Origin: Ficedula albicollis
Lineage: Eukaryota; Chordata; Aves; Passeriformes; Muscicapidae
Length of the DNA stretch: 64,000 nucleotides
Assembly: GCF_000247815.1 (NCBI RefSeq)
Contig: NC_021672.1
Span: 73,147,051-73,211,050 of the forward strand
Direction: 5' to 3'
How positions within the stretch are numbered: the stretch's first letter is position 1; the number at the start of each line of letters is the position of its first letter. A program made the position numbers and the translations under genes. Positions 14,431-28,270 of this stretch are shown here, piece after piece. The notes below the pieces were generated by a model. It made no database searches, was not told the DNA's origin, and saw nothing but the letters and a program-made list of their open reading frames with translations.

Positions 14431-17400
14431 TGTGTAGCTCCCCTGAGGAGGTACTGACCAAAAAAGAAGTGGGAAGTTTTAAAGAAAATGTTGTCGTGAG
14501 CAAATTTTCTCTTTAGTGGGGTTGACTGCCATCGGCCACTGATGTGACAAGCACTGGCACACTCTCCTGTGTGTGAGTGGAGTGAGCTCTCCTGTTTCAG
14601 GCAGATATGAACTTCTGCAGCTCAGGCTGAGCTCTTTCCTCCAGACAGCAGCTTGCCCAGGGCAGTGACTCCAGCTGATGGCTACTCATGGCCAAAGCTG
14701 AGATTTGATGGACCTGATTCTTGTTTACTCTGCTACAGATAGCAGTGTACTTTAATCTTTGCATTTACTTATAGGGGTATTTTGTTTATTTTTTTACACT
14801 TATTTGAAAGCTCTGAAAAACTGCAAGAATTGCAGTAAAAGGGGTTGTACCATAAATGAGAGCTAGCGACATAAAGTTGGCTCAAGTTGCTGAATGACTC
14901 CTACAATTGAGTTTTGAGTACCTCTAAGAAATGAAAATTCCACAACCTACCTGCATCTGTGTCCCTGGGATGACCAACTTCATGGTAATTTTATTTTTCC
15001 TTTTATCCCCTTGGAATTTCCCATGTTCTAACCTGAGTGCCCATCACTTCCCATCTTTTCCTTGTGCGCTTCTGAGCCATACCTGACTCTGTCTCCTCCA
15101 CACACTTTTCTTTGGTTGCTTCAGACAGCAATGAGGTCTCCCCCAGACTTTCTCTTTCCAGGCTGAAGAAACTCAGCTTTGTCAGACTCTTAGTTAGTAG
15201 AGTCTTAGATCAGCAGGCACCTTCTCCCAGTCAGTGCCCAGCTTTGTTCCCAGTCCTCATCCCTACAGCTATTCCATGTTTAGTTGCATTTTTCAAACAT
15301 TTGCACATTAAATTCAGCTGGCGTTTTGCATTTTGCATTGGATTTTAAGGAACCTGGAGTGTGGTCAGTGTGTGTCCATTGCCACAATCTGGCTGCTGCA
15401 TAACCTTGGTTCGAGTGAGTTCCAGCATTTCTGTTCCACCAAAGAATAATATGGCAAGGTCTACAAAATCTGAAAGTGAGTAAAACAAAAGTAATGAGAA
15501 AAAGACCATAAATGACATGTTCTTCTTAATTACACATTATAATAATACATCTCAATAATGTGATTATTGATAATACAGTGTATTTTTTTTATTATTCACC
15601 ATTTCAGCTCTTCTAATTATGGGAGTGTCACTGTCTTCTTAGAGAATATAAAGGATTAATTGCATAGTTTAGAATGATTCTCTGCGCATGAATAAAATTC
15701 TTTGGTTGTCTAACACAGAAATATTGTTCAAAGTATATTTATTCTAGTGAAAAAAATACCCATATTTCTGAATAACAGCTATAAGAGAATGATAGTCTCC
15801 TTTAGTATGAGACCTTTTCTTCAACAAGAAGGCTTTCCCCTTATCAACATCTTTTCATAAAGTTTTATTTTCATATTAGGAAGATGTCATTGCTGCTATT
15901 AAACAAGGCTTTATGGACTAAGGGTTGGAGTAAAGTAAGACAGAACTTGATTAACTGAGGCAAGATTGAAGTTTTTGATGTGGATTTCACAATACATTGG
16001 AAATAAAAACCTCACAACCCCCGATCATCATTTGTCAGCAAGTGATTTCTTTTATTTTTCATCCTTATTGATGTACTTCATTGAGTTTACAATGTTATAT
16101 TGACCTTATCCAGGTTCTAGTCATCAATTTCTATCTTTAGGATATTTAAGGATAGTAAATCTTTAAAGTTATTGCAGTAGACCTTTCTCTTCAGAGGATT
16201 TATTATTTTCTACTAGAGGAATGAGATTTTTAATGACCCACATTTTAAATAATTTCTCACTTATAGGCAGTTTTGACCATTTAGGAATAAAAATGAAGTA
16301 CAGGTCTCCTCCTGTGTCCCACAAGGAGAGCAATAACACCTGACTACTTGCAGCAATGCTGTTTGCATTAACTTAAACTGTGAAATATGCCAAAAAATTG
16401 CATTGGATTTCTCATTAAATTCCATAAATTTTAGTATGCTTTATTTCACCTCGTTGGGACTCATTCTCAGGTTTGGTTTTGGCTTGTTTTATTTGCAGCT
16501 CTGTACTGATATTTGGTATTTGATATTTGATATGTTTTTATGGGTCACAACAGGGGGTAATTTAGAATTACCTTTTTTACCAGTGAGACAACTCTTGGGC
16601 TCATATGAAGAGCTGCAGATACTTTTTTTTTTTAACCAGCATTCAACACCTCATTACCTCAAGGGCTGCTCTTGCATTCTGTGGATTCTAGGCCTGTGTT
16701 GTCACAGCTGCACTTTTTACAAAAGGAAGTTTGTCATTAATTTAGAGGTAAAAAGCAGAAAAGGATATATTTAGCTTACAGAGTTATAAGGCCAGAAAGT
16801 TTCAGGCTTCTAAACTGAAATATTATCTGCACTTTTAGGGCGCTATAAGCACAGAGCAGTGAAGTTGAGGAATTTGGACACTGAACAGTCCAGAGGATGC
16901 TCTCACAGGAGCTCAGCTGTTTCGTATTTTTCAAAGCTACCCTCTTCACTTCCAACATTATATAGATAATGTATAGCTGCTTTTATGGCCACTGCAGCGA
17001 GGTTTCTGAGGCTGCCTGTCAAATCCATCTCCATCAGCATTACAGCTCCTGGACAGGAGATTTCTTTTCCAGCCTCTTTAAGTGCTCTTTGGGCATCTTT
17101 CAACACAGGGTTTAGAAGGAGAGCAGCACCTCTGCAGCAGAGTCCTGTCAGTGTCAGAAAGTTTTCCTGACTGCTTACACACTTCCCTGTGCAGCAGGGA
17201 CTCCTGACAATGCAGTACAGAAGCAAGAACACAGGCACTCACAAGTCAATTTTTTTTTTTCATTATAAAAATGATGGCAAATTTTACTCATAGTGCTTTT
17301 TCCAGTTGGTTATTTAATGGAATTGTATAAGCATAGGTGAGACACGTGTATTAGCTATCAGTGGGTGGAAGTACATAGATACTGCTCACTAGATCAGCTT

Positions 17401-20400
17401 CTCAAAGCTGAGAACACTTAAACCCAAGCTCACTCAGGACCAAAACCCAAACTTTAACTCCCACAGCACCCAGGGTGCAATAACCAAAACATGAAAGCTT
17501 AACTAGTGAGTTCAGAACATTTGTGTTTTGCAATTGAATGGTACAATGCAATCTCCAGGTAATTTTGAGCACCCACTAATACATATTTAATATTTGGATC
17601 CTACACTTGAGACAGGGGAAAAAACAAACTCCTGCAGCTACAAAAGGATGCTCTAAGACAAGCCACTCAAAGTGCAACCATTGTCACTACCATCTTCTAC
17701 ACAATTCTGGAACCCCAGCTGCTCAGAGGAGCAAATCCCTATGCATCCCTGACCTTACTCATGGCCACTTTGGGATCTGTAAAAGTTCCTCCTTATCAAT
17801 TTCCTAGCTAATGTGTCCCAGACAGACCTGCAGCTCCTGCTGAGGGCAGTAGAGGAGGAGAATGGGATGGGGTAAGAGGGTGGGGCCACCTTCCCCGGGC
17901 TTAAACAGATGTGAGGGTTAAAGAGGAGACAGAGAAATAAGCCAAAGACACAAACATCTGAGGTTGGAGAGGAGCCTATTTGTTTTTAATTCACCAGAGA
18001 AATAGCTGAAGCACGGAACAGCCATGTGTAAAATATGAAGTTTGCTTGCAGAGCTGACCTTGGCAGCAAAGCAACAGACTGAGATACCAGACTGAAAACA
18101 AAAGCAAAACTATGTTATAAGAAAGCTGTCCTTTTTCTCCTCATTTGCAAGGATTTGAAACAGCCCTCCATTGAAATCAGTCTGTAAAACCTATATTCTT
18201 ACACACGTTAGAGCACAATTTACACACATTTTTGCAATAGGATTTATCATCTTGGACCATTCTGAGTGTCAACCAGAACAGCCTCCAAAATAAAATTATG
18301 AATTCACTCTAGAGATGCTTTAGACCATAATATTTAAATTGTTCAGTCTAAAGATTTCCTGGAAAAGTAAGGATCTCATACAGAATATTAAACTTCATTT
18401 GGCCAACCAAAATAGCATACTTAGGTAAGGTATGGCTCTGTTCTCTTGACTAGACAAAAATCAAAAGTATTTGCAACAAATGTAGATTTTAAAAAATGAT
18501 ACAATTCTGTATTGTCTTCATACAATATACCTTGCAGTGTCTTACAAATATAATTTAATTATATTCAAAACTATATTTATTGTAGGAGATAGTGAGACAG
18601 GTAATGCACTTCCCTAAGATACTTATTCCTGCTATAAAAATAAATTAGAAGAATAGGCAAAATTCCTGTCGGGTCTGGTGCCTGTTTTTCAGGTACTTGC
18701 TATGACAGATTTTGGGGTTAAACTCCTCTATTAATTTTATAACCTCCTTTGCCAAAACACAGCATGAATATTAGTACATATTGCCACACTTGCCTCGTTA
18801 ATCTTGCAACACAAGCAAGCCATTGATGAGCCACAGTGAGAATTAACCTGCCGTGGCACAAGCTGGTAGCGCCCCAGCACAGGGTGTGATCCAGCTGGAA
18901 CAGGCAGGCATTTGATACCAATTCCAGAGAGATAACACTGACCCAGGAGCCTGAACACAAGAATGGCATTTTCAGTTGCAGACCAAGAAGCTGGAGGTTC
19001 AGAGTGACCTTGCAGCTCTCTGGGATGCCGTGGCACAGGCAGGAGCTTCACCAGGACATCTCCTTCCAGCAGCTGGACCAAGCACACCGAGCCCAGGGGG
19101 AGAAAACACAGCAGGACAGACAATCACCCAGTGTCCAGGCACATTGCTGCTGCCTTTGCTGGTCTTTTGAAACGTTATTTGTTTTTCTGTATCAGTTGAG
19201 CAGGAGAAGTTCCAAGAAATTGATGTCCCTAATTTAACCACAAAGCAGAAACAGACTGGACACAGAGCCTGCCTGAAGTGAGGAAAATGTGTTGGAGGGA
19301 TAGGGATTTGTCTTTCTATATGCATTGAATGGTTGAGAAATCTCCAGCTAGTGTGGAAATCAAACCATCCTGCAGTACCAGGAATTTGCCCACTGGATAA
19401 GCCTCCACATCACTTGAAAGTTTTATAGCTTTACTAATAATTTTATTCATTGTATGCAGATAAATGAATACATTTACAGGCTTCAAAATCAGGCTCCCCT
19501 TGTGATAAACACTCAATATTCATTCTCACTTCTATTATTTTCCTTTGTGATCTGCTACGAGGGCAAAGACGACAGAATCTGTCACACTCTAACAAACTGT
19601 TTACAGTCAAATAGAAAGAAATCGAAAGGATCCCATTTTACAGATACTATATGAAGCAGAGAGAGTATGGCATTTGACAAATTACACAGAAGGCACAAGA
19701 AAAAGGTGAAAATAAATGAATGGCAGTTCTGCTGACATCTGGTTGAGTCTATGCAGCCTTCCCCAGCTGATAACAGCCGGGTTTGTACTGGCAGCTGGAA
19801 ACAAAACCAACTGCCCACTAAGAAATTATCAGGAGTCATGAGTTGACTTCTTATCACAAATTCAATATGGATAAACCATTTGTTATTGTTATTGTTATTT
19901 GTGTCATCATGGCTTCCAGAGAAGAAAAATCCCATGACACTGAGATCATGGGAAAGATTGAAAATAACTCCCTTCACAAGTGAATCACAAAACTGGAATC
20001 TGGAAATGTCTTTGAGGAGAGACCATTTCATATTTAAATTATAAAAAGGTTCTCTCAAAAAAAAATTGATGTCTAGAACAGAATCTTCAGCAATGTTGCT
20101 GTTGTAAATATCACAAATCATGCAATCTAGCTGAGAAATAATAAATGAAGATATCTTTAGTTTCACTGTAACTCTGAGCCCTCAAAGTGCACTTGGATTA
20201 ATCTTTTACTTTTTCCTCATTGACACTTGATAACTCTAAAAGTGAAGATTGAGATTCTTCAGGGTCTGAAGTATCAAATAAAACCATGAAGTGCTGAAAG
20301 TTAAAAAATGAAGCTGCAGCAATTAGTAGTGCTGATTTCACTATTTCGATGTTTCTGGCCAAATAAGAGGGTGGCTATAAAAGCAAGCACTATTGAGGCA

Positions 20401-20570
20401 AAGACAGTCTGGTTTCTCAATTAAACAATCATAGAAATATCAACAGGAAAAGTTCTCCTGTTGGCTTACTCCAAGGCAGAAAAATAAATGCAACAATAGT
20501 TGTGGGGTCAGTAGTTGGTTGTTTTTGCTTAACATTTCCTTTTTATTTCGTCCTTCCCATAAAAAAAAAA
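14431..20570. other. Gene-poor stretch, no exon seen
   Basis: AT-rich, with stops in all frames. I recognise no protein family, RNA gene or repeat family here. The 103-111 codon - strand frames at 16.9-17.2 kb and 19.0-19.3 kb have no domain or splice support. Confidence 0.5.
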
Positions 20571-20577
20571 AAAAAAG

Positions 20578-20999
20578 GAAAAAATGGAGCAAGCTGGAGG
20601 CTGCTGTATGGATCAGGTGCTCTTCAAGCCAGTACCTGACTCCCAGCATTGCCTCACCACTTGGAACATTGCTGATTGCTTATAAAGAAAAAATAAATCT
20701 ATTTTTCTGCAAGAGTCCCTTCACACAATGTAAGCACTCTACTGCAAATGGAAATCTTGCATCAAACCCTTGCTTGAGAAAAAAAAAAAAAAAAAAATGA
20801 AAAAATGGAGCAAGCTGGAGGCTGCTGTATGGATCAGGTGCTCTTCAAGCCAGTACCTGACTCCCAGCATTGCCTCACCACTTGGAACATTGCTGATTGC
20901 TTATAAAGAAAAAATAAATCTATTTTTCTGCAAGAGTCCCTTCACACAATGTAAGCACTCTACTGCAAATGGAAATCTTGCATCAAACCCTTGCTTGAG
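20578..20999. repeat. 201-bp direct tandem duplication joined by poly-A
   Basis: 20578-20778 and 20799-20999 are identical by eye, starting GAAAAAATGGAGCAAGC and ending CCCTTGCTTGAG. Each copy is preceded by an A-rich tract, so the unit is really A-tract plus 201 bases. Two in-frame open frames seen in this area are simply the same frame read twice. Confidence 0.95.
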
Positions 21000-21000
21000 C

Positions 21001-22255
21001 AATCTCAGCATGAATCACCAGCTGCAGGGGATTATCTCCATCAGAATATGTGCAAAGGAAGAAGAGGCCATTTCTTAAGGGAGCTGAATATGTAGCATAA
21101 ATCTTTGTCTGTAATGAAAGATTTACTTTATAATTCAAATCAATTCAGTTCTACTGGAAAATAAGCTTTTCACAAGAAAGATCCGCAGGTGTATAAAAAA
21201 ATCACTTAAATCTGAGAACTTTTAACAACAGCATTTGTTTCCATAACGTCTGTCTAAAGTATCTCAAAATAAGAAACATATTTTTTAAAAAAAATTATTG
21301 TGCAAGTACTTTTCAATGACAGCAGGTTTGCTTATTCTAGATTGTAAATAAATCTGAGTAATCTTAGCTCACAGTTCTATGTTTCTGATTAAAAAAAAAA
21401 AATCGAGCAGAAAGATGAGTGGAACATTCCACAGGGAAACCAGGTAACTCTGGAAAGGAGACAAGGTTTTATGGTTCAGGACTGCTGAGTGTGTGACCTC
21501 CTTGAGGAGATTACCCAGTGGTGCAGCCCCTCTGCCAAAACCATCTGTCTTCAACCTTAGTGTACTTTGTCCTGGACACTCTGAGGATGCAGCCCTTGAG
21601 CTGCAGTGCAGATAACAATGCTCTGCCAATTCTAAAGAGATTAGAACTTGCTGATGGCTTTGAAGATTAGGATCTGACCCTCAAACTGGCAGACAGAGTA
21701 GAGCTGAAGCTAAAAAGATCAGACACAAAATATCTGCAGCTCTTAATCTCCCTGAAAATAAGACACTGCACTCTCCAGCAGTTACCCCTGGTGTTGTCTT
21801 TACCTCTGGAGAGCCCCAGTAACTGATGGGCTGCTGTACTCAGGATCTCTTCTGGAAGGATACTGGGAAATGGGATAGAGATTAAGAATGAGTTTGGCCA
21901 TGTTGCTCCTGAATTGAATAATTTGGCTGATATTTCTGATCACATCAACATCTGGATGGAAGGAAGAAAATATATTCTAACTGCACAGATAGCTCTGGGA
22001 GGCAGCTACTGTTATTTTGGCATGGCACACCATTAATCTGAATAACTGGTTCTTCATTCAAGCATTAAATACTGTGGAATTTTTGACACTGAATCCTTCT
22101 GTGGAAAATTACATATCCAAATAATTATACTTGATGTATAGTTGGTATCCCTCCATTTTCCCCAAGTGGTATCATGTAACTACTGAAGCAAGATTTCTGT
22201 TCAGGGCAACTTGGCAGAAAAGGAATTCTTGCTCCTCACTGGTCTCCCAATGCTT
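21001..22255. other. Non-coding, nothing recognised
   Basis: No exon, RNA gene or repeat family recognised. Confidence 0.5.
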
Positions 22256-22261
22256 TAGATA

Positions 22262-22455
22262 GGGCACGCTGGTTTTGGCTGGGGTAGAGTTAATTTTCTT
22301 CCCAGTAGCTGGTGTGGGGCTGTGTTTTGAATTTGTGCTGGACACTCTGTTGATAATGTAGAGATGTTTTTGTTATTTGTTTTTGTGCTAGCTCTGCTAG
22401 CACAGAGCCAAGGACGAGCGAGCGGCTGTGCAGTGCTTGGTGCCTGCCTGGGTTT
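22262..22455. mobile_element. ERVL-like LTR fragment of birds
   Basis: The stretch opening with GGTTTTGGCTGGGGTAGAG and continuing through TTAATTTTCTTCCCAGTAGC and a GGGCTGTGTTTTG motif resembles the start of a family of avian class III (ERVL-like) LTRs as I remember them. Only about 190 bases are recognisable, and no coding remnant of the virus is present. The right end fades into unique sequence. Orientation is probably + but is not certain. Confidence 0.5.
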
Positions 22456-22459
22456 AAAC

Positions 22460-25400
22460 TATGACAGAGGGAATGACTGACTCCCATGCAGCACTGAGGG
22501 GCCAAATTGTTCATTAGCCTCTTACACTTTGTGCTGTAAATGGGTTTTCTGCATTGATGGTTAGAAATTCCATCAAAAGTTTGAATATTCACAGTTTCTA
22601 TCCTGTGCCACAGGAAAGTCTTGCCCTTTCTTTGCATCATTGCTCTCTGTATCTTACTAATATTCAGTTAATCCAGCAGCAGAAATATTTGCAAGCCTTA
22701 CTATTTCCCAAGAATGATTTTTGTCTAAAAACAGGAGGATGAAATAGTGTGATAAATGGGGAGGCTTCCAGTATGCACTATTATCTTTAGGCTCTCATTG
22801 CTACCACAAAATTGATGGTGGACTTATTTCTCTGAAGGAAGCTTGTGATTTCCATTAATAAATATATGCTTCTTTGGCAGTCAGAAGCCACTCCAGGCTA
22901 GTTTTGCAGATTGTCACGTTCTGGTGCCCAAATGTGACAGGTTTGCTGTAGGTGTAAAATTAATTCAGAGAGGTGGGAATCCCCTGTCCCTGGGAGTGGT
23001 GATATTGTCTGTAAAACAGGGTACAACAGTCAACCCACATATGGCTGCTGGGGTTGGATTGCAGCGGGTTTGGTTTCTGCTTTTATTGCACCATCTTTTC
23101 TTCAATTAACTGAGTTTTATGTAGTGTTTAAGTCTACCTAATAAGGATTGTGGAAATAGAAGTTAGTGCTCAATCTACTTTCACTAAGATAACACTTGAC
23201 AAATCCCCAGTGGATTAACTGGAAACAAGCAGTAATTTCAGTTACCACTAGAAATAGGCTTGTTTTTTTTAGTGACTGCTCAATAATCATATCCAAGCTT
23301 ACTGGAAAAGACTCACATTTCTTTTATAAGTTGTTAAAAAGTCTGGAATACCATATGTTATAGACGACAATATAATATTGGCTTTTGAATTCACAGATCA
23401 GCTTTTTGCATTACAAGTATATTAATATGGTACAATTTATACTTACTTTTGTACAGTATAATCTGTCAGTTTATGTATACACTGTATAGTTTATATGAAT
23501 AGTAGTGTGATAAATATATTATATTGTAGGCTTTAGCAAAATGTTAAAATAGAGACTAAAATACCTCTATGTAACCAACTTAGAGAATGGTGTAAAGCAA
23601 CTATTTTTCTTACATCTGCAGCCTGGCCTCTCCAAGTGATAAAACAACAGTGACAAAAAACAGAGCATAAGCATCCAGAAAGGATTTATCCACTCCTCAC
23701 TATCAGGGAGTATGAAACAGCAGCATGGAAACATAGGAAGAAATAAAATATATCGACCTAATCTACAGAATGTCCTACAGACAAGTCAGAAGTTAAAATC
23801 AAATAAGAGAGTTCCTGGAAGAACAAAAACTCGAAGGAATGTTTGAATAATGTATAAACTCATGAATATGCATGTACCCCAGCAATGTAACATATAGAGA
23901 GAACGATGTTTTACATGGACGCTGTGCTCTTTGGCGAATCGCCAAAGCACCCCAGCGCTAGATATCCCTTTGCCCCCGATTTTATCCCTTATAAACTTTT
24001 AAAATTTTAAATCGTGAACTTCGTTTTTCACATACATTTCCCGAATCATTTGAAATTATTTTAATTCAGGCGCTAGAAATCACTTAACTGCCAGGGGCAG
24101 CTACGTGTCGTTTGGGAAGAAGCTGATGCATGTGGAACTTCTGTAGAAGGGATAACAGTATAGAACCTTTCTTCAGTCCTGGATGGAGTGTAGTGCAATA
24201 AAATCTTTCGGTAGACTAATGCATTTGTGATGAAATTCCAAGCATTACTGTCAAGTCTCCACTCAGAGGAGGTATGAGAGCAGCAAGAACAACACTGCAA
24301 GGCATTTCCCCGCAGTGCCCAGCAATGACTTGGGTCCTGTTTCTTTGCCTTTCTGTCTTTAAGCTGAGATTGCCCACCAAACACCCAGATAAAATTTCTA
24401 TTCTTCCTCAGCGGACGCCTTAGGGAGTTGAACAATAAAAAAAAAAGGCTCGCTGGCTCTCTGAATAAATGCCACCCAATCAAAGAGGTCAGGTTGTGTA
24501 ATCACTGCTAATGGCCCGTTCTTCTCAGCCCATTTGCTTCCTACTCGAAGTTGATGGAAGATGCTTCTGGCAGGTTCTTGGAGGGTGCTTCAGAACCCTG
24601 AGCTTACAGATAGATGCCTTTGGTCATTTCCAAAGGTCTAATGCAAGGTCACGTGGCAGCTGTGAAATGCAAAACCAACAAGAAGAGAAGAAAGGACCTG
24701 AAGGAAGACAAAATTTGCATCCTGACTTTCCTGGTCTTGCTCTTGGGAGTGGGTCTGTGTTGGTGGTTCAGCTAAAGAAGATTAGAAAGTAAGAGAGTAA
24801 GCAGGCCACAAACACAGTGCTCGGAGAACCACTGAATGACTGGATTTTTTTTTTTTTTGTATGATAAGGCAGAAATGATGAAGAAAAGTAGGCAAAGGAC
24901 ACTTGAGATGACCCTCATATGAAAATATCAAAGGAACATCATAAATGCCCATGAAGACACACCATTTTATTGCATCATTTGTGACACAGAAGCTGACCTC
25001 ATCTTTTACAGAAAGAGACTTTTATCACCTCCTTCTACTGACTATACTAACACTTGGATACCTGGTGGTGATACAAATCAGCACAAATCTGACCTTGGTC
25101 AGAGGGTATGGCAAAACCCAGGAAAAAACAGCATTCATATCTCCTCCTAGCTCCAGAGTTGTTCTTCTTGCAGAGTGCTAGAAAAGGGATCCACAAACTT
25201 TTTTTCATCAGTTGTAACAGTGGCTGCCAATGGCAATGCCAGATCTCACTTCATTTTGCATTTCTGTGCCACAAATGTATGTCCTACGCTTCGGGATTTC
25301 ACACTACACTTGCAAAACGTGGGCTGAAAAATCACTTTCCCCATTCTACCCCATAATAGTTAGAAAAATCTGCTGTTTAACCAGAGAAAAATTTCCACTG

Positions 25401-28100
25401 CTGATTGATTCCTAGGTCTGTTTAGCTGATTATAATTCCCCAACCTACCCTTATGTGATTCACACCCATACATCTGCTCTAGCTTCAGCATATAATTGTT
25501 ATTCCATACAGACAGCCCAGTATTTATTCAAACAAGGGTGCTCTTGTGCATTTCTCCTTTTTTAGCTTCTCTAAAAAGCGTAAATCGGTCACTATACATT
25601 ACATTGTGTGTGTGTGTGGGAATAAAAACTAATTTTATCATCCTCTCAAAGGCAGCAGTTGACTATCAGGACAGAATAAATAAAAGAAGCATGTTAAAAG
25701 GAGTACTGTACTTTTACATGAGAGACAGGGCATTCCAGCCTTCTCTAAACTACTGTGGCTAGTTTAAAAAGATGATGGTTTCTGTTATTTTCCAACATTG
25801 CTTTCTATATTATAAAACAAGTATCTTCTCTCTTGCAGATCTGTTGCTTCAGTACAAAAAATCTAGGCCGTGGCTCTGTGATACTGCAAGTCTTTGACTC
25901 CAATGTTATCATTTTGTCCTGGGAGAAGCAAAGAAGATGCTTGTGGAAAAAGAAAGTTGGTACTGTCTGGATTATCTTCATAAAGAAAGATGAAATAAAT
26001 GTAAAAACATTTGTGCTCTGCCAGAGTCAGCTGATTTGGCTCCCAGGAGTTTGTATGAACTGTTGGTTCATGGGTTTTTTGGCTTGTGCATGTGTTAGGA
26101 CTTGGGAGAGTTCAATGAACCCAGATCTCAAAGCAAAAATATTTAACCGTCATTTTCTAGTGGAAATGGGGTTTAAAAGCTAACTTTAGTTTTCTGGAAA
26201 ATATTTTAGAAGTATTCTTAGACTCATTTAACTTTTTTTGTGAAAACAAGCCAAATATAGACTTGAAGAGTTAGAAGTTTGGCTTCTGGTTTAATGCACT
26301 ATACAAGAAAGGACCGACTTGTAAAACATTTTGCAACTACAAGCTTAGTGCCAATCATGCGGTACCTGGGCTACTTTCAGTAACATCTGTTAGGATAAAA
26401 TCACAGGACTGTGTTTTTTTGTAGAAGTAAGAAGATTCTCAGCAAAGGAATTAATAGAGGTTTCATCTTGAAACCTTTGTGTTTCCTATCACTGATTTCC
26501 ACAGTACTTGCAGTGAGATTAAGGGCCTATGAAAGCATTACGTTTGTTTTTGTCTACTCAATCTCATTATAGCTCTGAACAAACATCCAGTAACTGCGTT
26601 TCACTTCAGGCTCACTTTCCTTTGAGTACTCCGCGTTTCACAAATGGAATCAAACCAGCAGCTGCCACTCCTGAGACCCAGAGGCTCTTAGGCAGAGAAC
26701 TGAAAGCTTGCACAGAAAGCCAAAACACAGCTTTCATCTGAATCTCCTGCATTGTCACCAGCTTCTGAGAGAGAAGAGGGGCGAAGGGAACACGTGAATT
26801 TAGTTAGCAAAGCATTTGCAAATGAGGATCATGTCCAGCAAACCAGCTGTGGCTGTCGCGGGGGAGCTGATAAGAGGAAAGACAGACAAGTGACAGAAAA
26901 AGCCAGAGGTATCAGAGCCTGGTTAGGAGCCCCAGGGCGAAGGCCTGAAGTCCTTTGGGGAGGTAGGGTTACTGCAGTTACTACAGTGACCAAAATATTT
27001 CACTTGCAGCAATCCACTCAGCTGCAGTCAGCAGCGCGGCAAGCGCTGGTGATCCGGCAGATAAGATGCTGATCTGACAGCTGTTTAATGGAACACGCAG
27101 AATAAATCTAGTTTTTTCAGTAGAATGAAATGAATGTACTAATATATAACTTCAAAACTTCCTGCCAGTGTATTTTAATTCTCACAAGACGAAGGAAGGC
27201 TGTTCAGAGGATGGGATTCAACCGCGTTTGGCCTCTCCCGTGATGCTGTCAATAGAAGGGATTTGATAAAATAACTGATAGCAGGTTTTGGTCTTTCAAG
27301 TTGGCACATATTTGACTAATGACCTACAGACAGAAATCGCTGCGGCTCTTGCCAGCTGTAGTAATAGCCCATTCCAGGTGCTGAGCAGATTTTTAATGGA
27401 CATTTTCTTTTTTTTTTTTTACTGTTACACCACAATGCAATATGCAGTTGAATTACTCATATCGTTTCAGGAGGTTACCAGCCATTATTTTCCAAACTCT
27501 GCTCCCATTTCCCACTTCACGTATGACTGTTTGTTCAGTGCCTTGAATAAGTGAGATACTAGAAGTGTATTTTTGATTATAGTGCTATATTCACCTTAAT
27601 TATTTTTAGGCATATTATTTCTATAAAAACGCCAGCTGAAAATCCCAGATATCCTACTGTGAAACAGAGTTTTGCCTGTAACCTGTTTGCAGCTGTCAGC
27701 TCTGAAGTGGTCGCAACGTTCAAGGGATTTGCAGGAGCTGTAGAGTGTTAATGGCTCTGTAAAATGACTTTGTTTCTTTACCAGAAAAATTCCTTCCCAA
27801 AAGCCTGTGTTTGATAAAATCACACACACAGGTTCTCTGTACTTTAGTAGCCCAAACTATCTCAGGAAAGGTCTCTGAGATGCCTGAATACACTGCTTCC
27901 TTTGGATTTACCGTGCCCACAAAGACCTGAACCACGAGGACAAAAATTGAGGTAAAGGATTAGTTCTAAAGCCGGGGTGAGGGAGACGGGGGGGGAAGAG
28001 AGATGACAACATGACAAACAGAACGAGAGAATGTTATCCTGGCTGCCACAGAACTGGGTATCTCTGCTCCAAAATTCTCACAACCAATTCCTAGGATATG
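22460..28100. other. Gene-poor stretch, no exon seen
   Basis: No protein family recognised in any open frame. A very AT-rich section lies at about 23.3-23.6 kb, an NFI-type palindrome at 23.93 kb (listed), and a short TG run near 25.6 kb. A locally more GC-rich patch at 26.75-27.08 kb has an open frame of 106 codons without recognisable domains or splice sites. Confidence 0.5.
23931..23945. promoter_or_regulatory. Perfect NFI (CTF) full-site palindrome
   Basis: The sequence TTGGCGAATCGCCAA matches the nuclear factor I consensus TTGGC-N5-GCCAA exactly, and the dyad extends to CTTTGGCGA-A-TCGCCAAAG. It contains two CpGs in an otherwise AT-rich, CpG-poor area, which argues against pure chance. 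NFI proteins bind such sites as dimers in enhancers. No promoter is visible next to it. Confidence 0.5.
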
Positions 28101-28107
28101 CTCCGTG

Positions 28108-28270
28108 TTCAGAGCCAAGCACTCAGTTTCCATAGAAATGGAGTACTTTGAGATAAGGCCTAAGATTAGCTGCTTAATGACTTTTTCTTTTCAGAGCCAA
28201 GCACTCAGTTTCCATAGAAATTGAGTACTTTGAGATAAGGCCTAAGATTAACTGCTTAATGACTTTTTCT
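28108..28270. repeat. 81-bp direct tandem duplication
   Basis: 28108-28188 and 28190-28270 repeat a segment from TTCAGAGCCAAGCACTC to GACTTTTTCT, with two substitutions (AAATGG versus AAATTG, TTAGC versus TTAAC). Confidence 0.93.

Noticed and set aside
26752..27072. 106-codon frame in a GC-richer patch
   Set aside because: No recognisable domain and no splice sites in phase; more likely regulatory or neutral DNA.
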